Assembly (NCBI GenBank): GCA_002104985.1
Contig: MCGO01000382.1
Span: forward strand, 1-22,627
Direction: 5' to 3'
Length of the DNA: 22,627 nt
Source of the DNA: Rhizoclosmatium globosum
Taxonomy: Eukaryota > Chytridiomycota > Chytridiomycetes > Chytridiales > Chytriomycetaceae
Every line of letters starts with the position of its first letter. Position 1 is the first letter of the stretch. Shown piece by piece: positions 10,914-18,974 of this stretch. The notes beneath the pieces are model-generated. The model searched no databases. It was not told the DNA's origin and saw only the letters and a program-made list of their open reading frames with translations. The position numbers and the translations under genes are program-made.

Positions 10914-12204
10914 ATGCAAAAAAGGTGGAGCACAGAAGCACACTACCACATTGCCACGCCCGGCACCGATGAGTTCTACTTTAGCGCAGGCCATTGGAGT
11001 CCAGACGGAACGTGTCTTCTCACACTGGACTCGTCCCGCACAGTCCGTCTATTCAACACACCTGCGTCCCTCTTTGACGCAGCAGCTGACCCAGGCCCAC
11101 GGGACGCAGCCCTTGTCCTCACACGTGCGGATCCAATTTATGCGGCTGTCTGGGCGCCGGGAATGCGGTCGGCGGATCCTGAAAGCTGCGTGTTTGCCCT
11201 TGCGACAAGGGATCACCCTTTGTTGTTGATTGATGCGTACACTGGATTGGTCAGGGGAAAGTACACTGGTGAGTTTATACCTTGATTGAGACGATACTAT
11301 CCACTAATCCATTTGGATGAATCATAAAGCGCTTGCTGATGGAGACATGACGACTGCTCCGCATTCGCTTGCCTTCTCGCCAGATGGAACAACGCTGTAT
11401 GGTGGAATGGAGAACAAGATTGCTGTATTTGATATCAATATCCAGGGAAACAATCCTCTCTCGTACCTCAACACTACGCCCACCAGGAAGTCAACGTATG
11501 GGCAAAAGGGACTTCTCTCACATTTGTCTACTTCTCCATTTCATCCGACTCTTTTGCTTGCGTCCTCATACTCAAAGTCGTTTGCGGTATATGACACAAC
11601 TTGTGGCGAATCTGTTGCTCTCATTTCAGGAATCCCTGGAACTGGCGTTACTCAAGCCGAATTCAGTGCCGCCGATGCCTCATTAATTCTTGTTGCGTCT
11701 CGCAGATCGAATGTTATTCAAGCTTATGATGCACGAAACCTTGCGGATGGCGCACCTCTCTTTGAGCTTCCCCGTCCAGGAAACACGAATCAACGTATTG
11801 CATTCTCGCAAAGCCCCGATGGAAAGCTTCTTGTCACAGGGGATTCGAATGGAAATGTACTTGTCTATGATTTGGTGGAAGCTTCTCGTTCGAGTGCAAG
11901 TTCAAAAGGGAATGATGGGAATATGACAGATATTGGAGACACAACCACGAATACGGTGCTTATCAATGCTACAAAAATAAGCGATGAAGCTGTTGCTTCA
12001 GCTGTTGTGCATCCATATTATTACCCTGATTCAGAGTCTGGCAAAACAACGTACTGGATGGCTGCTGTCACCGGGGAACGGCGGCAACTATCAATACCTG
12101 GAAGCAATTACCAAGATTCAGATTCAGATATGGAGACTGATCATGTTGAGACGAGGGGGACAGGAGTGTCTGCTGAAATTAATATGTTTCAAATAACTAA
12201 GTAA
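10914..12204 (+). CDS. WRAP53: WD40 protein, WRAP53/TCAB1 (WDR79) homologue
   Basis: Two exons, 10914-11268 and 11330-12204 (61-nt intron), about 409 residues; an in-frame ATG at 10866 would add 16. The blade order follows human TCAB1: HWSPDGTCLLTLDSSRTVRL near the start, then DPIYAAVWAPGM, a DAYTGLVRGKYT strand, APHSLAFSPDGTTLYGG, a segment ending FAVYDTTCGESVALISG, and the family-typical TNQRIAFSQSPDGKLLVTGD. TCAB1 binds the CAB box of small Cajal-body RNAs and of telomerase RNA and delivers them to Cajal bodies. The C-terminus is acidic (QDSDSDMETD), as in animal homologues. A pyrimidine-rich tract ending AAAATAG just before 10900 looks like a splice acceptor, so a non-coding or short coding first exon overlapping the upstream gene's 3' end is possible. 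The weakest point is the exact start. Confidence 0.82.
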
Positions 12205-12241
12205 ATAATACAGCTAAATTATTTTCATTTGCACTGTTTGA

Positions 12242-12270
12242 TTGTTGGTAATCGAATCAGTTACCAACAA
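12242..12270. terminator. Hairpin between convergent genes
   Basis: TTGTTGGTAA and TTACCAACAA form a perfect 10-bp stem around a 9-base loop. The hairpin sits in the 99-base gap between the ends of the WRAP53-like gene (plus) and the PPR-like gene (minus). It could act in 3'-end formation of either transcript or be a small-transposon footprint; neither can be settled from sequence. Confidence 0.45.
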
Positions 12271-12303
12271 AGCATTTTAATGTCATCATCAATTCAATTA
12301 AGT

Positions 12304-14302
12304 TCACTTCTGGGCCAAACCTTTGCCCAACTCGCCCAAAACAGCATCATCCGTCAACCCTTCCTTCTTTACAAACTCAACAACAACCCCAGCAGCAAGC
12401 TTTCTCACCCTAGCATCTTCCTCTTCCTCCCCCACCGCATTCCGTTTACTCTTCTTCGGAGTTTCCAACAAACTCTCCAACAAAGCCGCCAACGCAACCT
12501 GCCGCCCATCCACCCCTCCACAAATCCTCACATAATCTCTCACAACCCTCTCCCCAAACTCCAAATCCGGAACCCCCAATCCAACACCCGCCTTCAAAAA
12601 CGCCGCCGCAACAATTTCCCTCTCCTCCTCCCCTCTCAACGCATCCACAACAACACGCCACTGATCCTCCCTAATCCCCGCAACACCCAGCCCCCTTGCA
12701 TCCCAGTCCTCCCGTTCAGGACACACAACGCCTTCATACAACCTTCTCAGAACTTTCAACTCGCCCATGTTAGACAACACCGCCACAACGCCACACGCAT
12801 CACGCATTGAAACGACGCCATCGCCTTGCACACAGAGACGCGTCCATACGTCGAGAACGTCGTACACGACTGCAGCGTCGAACCCGTCGACGCCTTGTCG
12901 CTGTGTTGCGTGCATGTGGGGAAGCACGTGTGTGCGAATGAAGCGGGAGATTTGGCGGACGTCGCCGGGTCCGGTGGAGAGGGACTGTTTCAGGACGCGC
13001 ATGCTGTTTCGGAGGTTGTTTGATTGGAGGTAGACTTGAGCGAGGATGATGGATGCGGAGATTGTTAGAGGGGTGATGCGTTCGATTCGTGTGGCGGTTT
13101 CTAGGACGGGTTGGAGGGTGGTTGATTTATCGTTGTTGTTGTGGTTGGATTGATGGGGTTGTTGTTTTGACCGGGTCCAGACGGAGGTGAGCACTTTTCG
13201 TTGCACGGATTCGTTGCGGAGGGCGTGGGGCCATCCGTTTTCCATGTCAGCGAGAATGTCGTAGACGGAGTCGGGAGTAATTATGATTTGGAAGGTTTCA
13301 GCGTCAGGGCCTTTTGTTTTTGCGAGATGGAGGAGGGTGCGGTGGGCAACTTCGGGGTCTGTGTGGTGGCGGACAAGTTGATTGTACAGGTGGGTAGATA
13401 CTTTCGAGCTGTGGTGATGAGTGAGGATGGATTCCAAGGCTTTTGTTGCAATAGCTGGGTCAATTTGGGCTGCATGGAGAAGGAAAGGGGCTTGTAAGTG
13501 GCGAGATGTTGGAGCCAAATTGATGCGCGCGGCACGGTCAATGACGGAAAGAGCAGCGGTAGGGTTCTTTGCGTGTATGTATTGGTTCACCATTTCGACA
13601 AAGGGTGATTCGTGCGTGAACTCCGGGTGGGTACTGATTGTTTCGGTATATCGAAGGAGAAGGTATTCTGCGAGATGGATAGATTTTGCCGAATGCATCA
13701 GGGACCGTAAGGCAGATGGGAAGAGGCGAGGGTGGAAGGGCAGTTCTGAAGTTGAAGTTGATGAAGGCTGAAATGCTGCCAATAGAGTTTGGAACAATTG
13801 TTCAGTGAGAGCAGTAGCTGTTTGGGTGTCTGATACGTCGTTGAGTTGATCGAGGATGGGTGATAGAAGAGCATTGAGCTGTAACGAAGTGAGTGCTTGA
13901 TCAAAGAAAGGGAAGGTGGATAGTTACCTGAGTATGATCTCTGTACTTTGGCGGCAGTCTCTTCTTCTTTTCTAGTTTTGCTGATTGATTTAAAGACAGG
14001 GCAGCGTGGGAGTGAGAGTACAGCATCGCTTCCAAGTTATTTGACAGCAGACTAGTCCTAGTGGCCATTGAAGTTGAAGCGGCCGATCTGCGCCCCCGTC
14101 GTCGTCGCTGCAGCTGAGCCACTTGTTTCAAACGGGCAAGTCGCAGCTCCGAGGCCTGGGCAAACACGGGCACATCGCCTGGCTCCGCTGTTCGAAGCCA
14201 CGAGGGAAACACACGCTGACTCAGCGGAACGATCGTCTGGTCGCGGATTGAGGAAATGGGCAGGCTTTGTGCGGCTGTGGTGATGTACCGCCGAAGAAGC
14301 AT
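12304..14302 (-). CDS. Mitochondrial helical-repeat (PPR-like) protein
   Basis: Two exons on the minus strand, 14302-13928 and 13878-12304, with a 49-nt intron (GTAACT...TTACAG) in phase 0; about 649 residues. The N-terminus MLLRRYITTAAQSLPISS lacks acids and is Arg-rich, a typical mitochondrial presequence, followed by an Arg-run (QRRRRGRR). The rest is a series of helices with spacing and small/hydrophobic patterning like degenerate pentatricopeptide or other alpha-solenoid repeats (for example AKNPTAALSVIDRAARI, and YLQSNNLRNSMRVLKQSL), with a Lys/Glu-rich C-terminal region. PPR proteins bind organellar RNA and control its processing or translation; this assignment is inference from fold pattern, not a recognised orthologue. 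It lies 152 nt downstream of the NAA38-like gene on the same strand. Coding-strand composition shifts from C-rich in the 5' part to strongly G-rich in the 3' part. Confidence 0.68.
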
Positions 14303-14454
14303 TTGGATGTGGTGGGTGGTTGGTTGGTTGTTTTTGTTTGTTTTGTTGTTGTTGATCGCGGAAAAAAGAGAAGAGGGAAGAACGAGTCCCGATGATTATG
14401 AAGTGACTTTATTAGACTATGTACAGTACAGTATGGATGATGCCGTCCTGGATT

Positions 14455-14799
14455 TCATGCGTACGACTCAATTGCCATGCGGACAAGGTGCTTGCCGGGT
14501 ACCATTATCATCCCAACATACCGCCTCTCATCTTAACGTGATAGATGCAGTTAGAGACAGATTCAAAAGAGAAAAGAAACAGTCCAATTAAAATACCCAC
14601 CCTTCTTTTCACCAGTATCCTCATCTTCGTTGACAGAGTACTCCTCTGCCCCACTCAGAATAACATTCTTGTACTTGTCCACACACATGAATACTCCGGT
14701 GAAGATACGTCCATCCGATGCCTCAATGCGTGCCTTGATGCCCAGCATCGACTGCAGTTCTCGAATCTCGGGTGTGTCAACATCGGTTGGTTGGGCCAT
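14455..14799 (-). CDS. NAA38: NatC auxiliary subunit, LSM-fold (NAA38/LSMD1)
   Basis: Two exons on the minus strand, 14799-14597 and 14524-14455, intron 14525-14596 (72 nt), 90 residues, a usual length for the family. The Sm1 motif is ELQSMLGIKARIEASDGRIF with GVFMCVDKYKNVIL, and the Sm2-like strand RYVGMIMVPGKHLVRMAIE is encoded by the second exon. The VPGKH loop in place of the canonical Sm2 RG pair is typical of NAA38 rather than of true Lsm/Sm proteins. In the NatC complex this protein helps NAA30 and NAA35 acetylate N-terminal Met-hydrophobic residues on nascent chains at the ribosome. The acceptor was set to the AG before 14524 because only that one keeps the frame. The open frame extends upstream of the ATG for over 100 codons, but that stretch overlaps the cyclin 5' exons and looks non-coding on this strand. 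Confidence 0.85.
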
Positions 14800-15082
14800 T
14801 TTGGAACAGAAACCAAGACAGAGAAATAGAGGAAGAAGGGGAGAAGGAGAAGAGAATGAAAGAACTTGTGAAGAGATACTCAATAGAATAACACCTCTTT
14901 TCTTCTTCCTTTTTCTCACTTGCTCTCCTGACAAAACTCTTTCTGAAAAAGGAATGCATTTTGGAGCATCGATCGGGCCAGCGACAGTCACAGCAGCTGT
15001 TGCAGCCTCCACCGGTGTAGCATCCCTGGTAAGACTCAAATAAGTGGCAGGATCATTCTTAACACGAGCTAATGCGGAACAG
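14800..15082. promoter_or_regulatory. Divergent intergenic region, NAA38 and cyclin
   Basis: The 283 bases between the two divergent starts must hold both promoters. The half next to NAA38 is purine-rich on the plus strand (GGAAGAAGGGGAGAAGG). No clear TATA box was seen. Chance open frames run on both strands, but no family resemblance was found in them. Confidence 0.45.
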
Positions 15083-17056
15083 ATGGAACGCAAGAAGAAT
15101 CTGGCCTCAACAACACACACAACGTCAAAAGGTATGCTTCCCAAACGCGTTCCTACCCCTCTAACCCTTCCACCTTTCAAACAGTCTCTCTTGCTGTACG
15201 CCCACGCCGCAGTGCCCTCGGTGATATGACGAATGGATCAGTAGCCAACGTCCCCGCCAGCACCAACAACAACAGCAGCAATGTAAACACCGCAACCCCC
15301 TTCCCAAACACAGCTCCATCCAACTAAACTATCTCCTATCTAACCTTGAACCACTTAGACCCTTCTTAAGCGCGTGGTCACCAAAGAAGCAGATGACGCC
15401 GGTGATGCGCGGGCAAAGCGCGTCCGGACTTCTTCAAACACGGCCCAATCAGCACACGCCCAAAAAGAAACTACGTCAAAACCATCGCTGCCTCAACTGT
15501 CAAACTCATCCGCAAACTTGGCTGTCCGGGCCCGCGCAACTGTCGCATCGCGTCTCCGTCAGCAGCAGCCTCTTTCTATCGCAAATTCCCAAAAGCGTCC
15601 TGCTTGGAACCAGCATGTTCCTGCAAAACACGCAATTATTGTCCCTCCGCCTTCGGTCAGCGGCTCTGTCCTTCCTGTCGAAAAGAAGGCTCCTCCCCCC
15701 TCTTCAGCAAAACCTGTGCATAGCATCCTCAAATCTTCTATGAAACAACAACAGCATTCTAGCCATAATTTACGCGAATCTACAAAGCAAGCTACAGCTT
15801 CCAGTCTCGTTTCTTCTCAGTCCACAAAACCTCACACTGCCAATCATACAACCACTCACGCGCGTCACCATCACACTGCAGCATCTGCCATGGAATTAGA
15901 TGGAGATGTTGACATGGTATCCCATCAGCACACTACATCTGCCCAAACTAGAGTCACTGTACAGGAATCCACCACCATTTTGGTCCAACATAAAGAAGCA
16001 CAGCACCACACCCACACCTCTAAACCTACCCATCACCAACATGCAAGTCATACAAAACGGTCAGCTGTTGCCGCCGCCGTCCCGAAACCTCTCACTGTGT
16101 ACAACCCTAGACTCCACAACTCCACTCCACCCCAAGACCCAATCATAGAGTACGCCGATGAAATCTTTGAATATATGAGAGAAATGGAAGTGAGTAGAAA
16201 CCATACCCATACTTTTTTTTCTCACCTCCCACCCCTTCCTCCCTTCCTCACCTTAAAAAAAAAATACAGATGAAAACCCTTCCAAACCCACAGTACATGA
16301 CAACCCTCCAACCGCACCTAACATGGCCCATGCGCAAAATGCTGGTTGACTGGCTGCACACTCTCCACACGAAACTCAAACTCCTCCCTGAAACCCTCTA
16401 CCTCACGATAAACCTCCTTGACAGATTCATGTCCCTGAAACCCGGCGTCTCAGTGGAGAAGTTCCAGCTCGTTGGTGTGACTGCGTTGTTTGTAGCGGCC
16501 AAGTATGAAGAGATTATGGTTCCGAGTGTTCAGGTCCTTGTGCATATGGTGGGCGGTGGGTATACTGCGGATGAGATTTTGAAGGCGGAGAGGTTTATGT
16601 TGGGGGTGTTTGGGTTTGGGGTTGGGTATAATGGGCCGTGTTCGTTTTTGAGGAGGGTTGGAGGGAAGGTGGCGGATGTTCGGTGTGGGCTTTTGGCGAG
16701 GTATTTTTGTGAGTGTAGTCTTTTGGGGGAGGTTTTTGTGGGGGTTCCTGTGAGTATGGTTGTGGCGAGTGCGGTTTATTTGGGGAGGAAGGTGTTGGGC
16801 GTTGCGGGGGAATGGGTGAGTCTCTCTTTGTTGTTTTTTAGTTTGTTGAGCTGACAAATTCATGTAGAATGCGGAGTGTGTGAAAACGACGGGATATGCG
16901 GAGACTCAACTTGTTGGATGTGCAAAGGCGTTGTATGAAGTTGTTTCGGAAGTTGGAACGGAGGCGGGAGTGTTTATCAAGTATGCAGATGCAAAGTATT
17001 CTCATGTGGCAACGTTCGTGAAGGAGTTTACGTTAAGAAATGTGGCAAATTGTTAA
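15083..17056 (+). CDS. B-type (mitotic) cyclin
   Basis: Five exons: 15083-15131, 15185-15282, 15359-16189 (acceptor at 15371 also possible and in frame), 16270-16815 and 16868-17056; about 570 residues. Exon 2 encodes RSALGDMTN, an exact destruction-box pattern (RxxLxxxxN) of the LGDxTN type seen in B cyclins, which APC/C uses for mitotic degradation. The N-terminal ~300 residues are Ser/Thr/His/Gln-rich and disordered, with a TKEADDAGDARAKRVRT basic patch. The cyclin box begins before MKTLPNPQYM and includes MRKMLVDWLHTLHTKLKLLP, the MRxxLVDW-type CDK-contact signature, then LYLTINLLDRFM and ALFVAAKYEEI. The last exon is the C-terminal cyclin fold (YSHVATFVKEFTL). The product should bind and activate CDK1. 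Start chosen as the first ATG after an in-frame stop; the splice 15131/15185 has a textbook branch point (CTAAC) and acceptor. Confidence 0.88.
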
Positions 17057-17452
17057 GTCAAACAGTTTTTTGGACTTTTTTAACTCTTTTCCTTTCCCAA
17101 TAAATTAAACGAAATATTTGGCGAATTACTTATCAATAATATAAAAGATATAAGGAGACTATCGTAAGATTCTTTTAGCTTTCGTCGTTAGCCGCCAGGT
17201 CAAGCAAAGAAGTGTAGGAGAAGAGACAGTCATAATTACAACAAATAAGGAAATGAATTGAAAGGAGGAGATAAGGAAGCAGCGCCACCCGGAAACGGAT
17301 GGAATGTGGATTGAAACGTGACCAAATTTCCCAATGAAGTTGGTCACGCACCCACATTTGCATGCTCGTCACACGACCTACCTTCAAAATAAGCTTTAAA
17401 AGTGGCCTACCCTCAATGCAGGCGTTAACCATCAAGAAACGAATCTACCCTG
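17057..17452. promoter_or_regulatory. Intergenic: cyclin 3' end and promoter of secreted gene
   Basis: The cyclin 3' UTR carries AATAAA at 17099-17104, followed by AT-rich sequence to about 17160. The remainder holds no supported gene; frames on the minus strand (17159-17435) have no recognisable content. A TTTAAAAG element at about 17394-17401, some 50 bases before the ATG at 17453, may serve as a TATA-type element for the secreted-protein gene. Confidence 0.45.
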
Positions 17453-18713
17453 ATGATTGTTACTGCGCTCCTCCTTGCCCTGTCCGTCTCCGCCTTTAAG
17501 GACTTTAGACAGTCTCTTCCAGTCTCGGATAATGCCCCAGTGCAGGCTGCCCCTGCTGCTGCCTTAAAGTACGGTGGCGGACCAGTTCTGGCCAATGTTG
17601 AGGTATTATCAGCCAAGGAACGGACAAGCCAACCATAATAACCAACCACAATGCATAGATTTTCCCCGTGTACTACGGTTCCGACACTCTCTTCCAATCT
17701 CAGACAACCGCATTCTACGCCAGTGTTGCCAACTCCCCCTTGATGGACATGATGTCCCAGTACTCCACTCCATCTCAAAAGATTGGCCGTGGTAAATTGG
17801 TTGGATCCTATGTGATTGCTTCACCCTCCAAGAAATCGATTTCGGAAACGGATATCCAGGCTGCCTTGCAGAACTTGGTGTCGCAGGGGATTATCAAGCC
17901 GAATGCAAACACGTATGTTCCGTTCCATTTGGCGCCTTCTGTTAGCATTTCGGGGCAGTGTGAGTTTACTTTCTGTTTCATCTTAGTTCTTTGTGATTGG
18001 GATAGTAATTTGAATTTTTTTTGAAGGTTCCACGTTCTGCGCTTTCCACAACAGCGTCCAAACGTCTGCGGGACAAGTTGCGTACGGAGTCATTCCAGAT
18101 CAGAGTGGACAATGTCTTGGTTGCGGTGGTGCCGGCGGTCAAGGTGACGCGTTCAGAGCCGTCACGGACAGTGCTTCCCATGAATTGGCAGAAGCTGTCA
18201 CTGACCCACAACCAACGACTGGATGGAACGGAAGTGGTGGTGAAATCGGTGACTTGTGAGTGATTGTTATAGTATATTTCGGAAACTAAACGAACTGGAA
18301 AAAAACAGGTGTAACCCAACCTCCGGTTTCGTCACTGGTGGCGACGGACAAGTCTGGTTTATTCAAGGTGAATGGTCCAACTCACTGAACGCATGTTGGT
18401 TGGGTGATGGGTCCACTCCAGGAAAGCCAACAACCACAGCTGTTATTCCAGTCAAACAACTACTACTACAACTACAACTACAACCACTACCAGAGTGGTC
18501 GTGCAGACTACTACTACTAAAGCCAATCCTCAAACAACTACTACTAAGGTGCCTGTTGCAACCACCACAAAGGCTTCTGGTGGCGCGACCTACGTCTCAG
18601 GCCAGTCGTGTACTACATACGGTCAGTGGCAGTGCAACAACTCGCTTATTTGCAGCTACTCTTCTAGCAGCGCCTTGGTTTGGGTCCAAGTTGGCTCTGT
18701 ATCCCAGTGTTGA
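17453..18713 (+). CDS. Secreted EXORDIUM-like protein with Thr linker and Cys module
   Basis: Exons 17453-17602, 17659-17959, 18027-18255, then from 18309. The N-terminus MIVTALLLALSVSAF is a signal peptide. The central domain has CAFHNSV, YGVIPDQSGQC, then SHELAEAVTDP followed by GW and GEIGDLCNP, and later EWSNSLNACW. This order resembles plant EXORDIUM/phosphate-induced (Phi-1) proteins, whose AHELAE...NAWY...EIADLC block is similar, and fungal secreted relatives; the HE pair suggests a metal site but no activity is known to me. The C-terminus is a Thr-rich linker (18507 on, TTTTKANPQTTTTK) and a module SCTTYGQWQC...ICSY...LVW...C. Linking the domain to this tail needs a frame change: an intron 18451-18506 or 18442-18506 would do it, but the donors are poor, so a frameshift cannot be excluded. 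Convergent with the multi-module gene. Confidence 0.66.
18456..18548 (+). repeat. ACT/ACA triplet-rich microsatellite (Thr linker)
   Basis: Imperfect ACA/ACT/ACC triplets, concentrated at 18456-18491 and again around 18507-18548. In the frame that ends at 18713 they encode poly-Thr, a typical O-glycosylated linker in secreted fungal proteins. The first part may lie within a short intron. Confidence 0.6.
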
Positions 18714-18974
18714 ATCCCTCCATTTTGAATGAATTGACTCTATGAAATCATTTACAAGTAAATAAAAAGAAGGTCTTGTACCAATTTTCCACACCAGAGA
18801 CAAAACCTCCAAAAGGAGGAGACTGACTTGTTACATATTCAAACCAGTCAAGAAAATGAACAATTCAATTCAACTCATTTTTTTTACACCTATACGACCT
18901 ACGAAAAAAATAAATAAACAGTCATCTATGTGATGCAGATAGAAGACAAACTAAATGGAACTATTCTCTACAAC
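18714..18974. other. 3' regions of two convergent genes
   Basis: No gene seen. It contains AATAAA at 18761-18766 for the plus-strand gene and homopolymer A/T tracts near 18880 and 18905. No clear polyadenylation signal was found for the minus-strand gene. Confidence 0.45.

Noticed and set aside
12446..12661. Cys/Gly-rich minus-strand small protein
   Set aside because: It is an out-of-frame reading of the G-rich 3' part of the PPR-like gene.
14800..15180. N-terminal extension of the NAA38-like protein on the minus strand
   Set aside because: The frame is open, but the sequence has no LSM-family counterpart and overlaps the first exon and first intron of the cyclin gene.
15044..15229. Independent small plus-strand gene
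   Set aside because: The first part is cyclin exon 1; splicing at 15132-15184 leads in frame into the destruction box.
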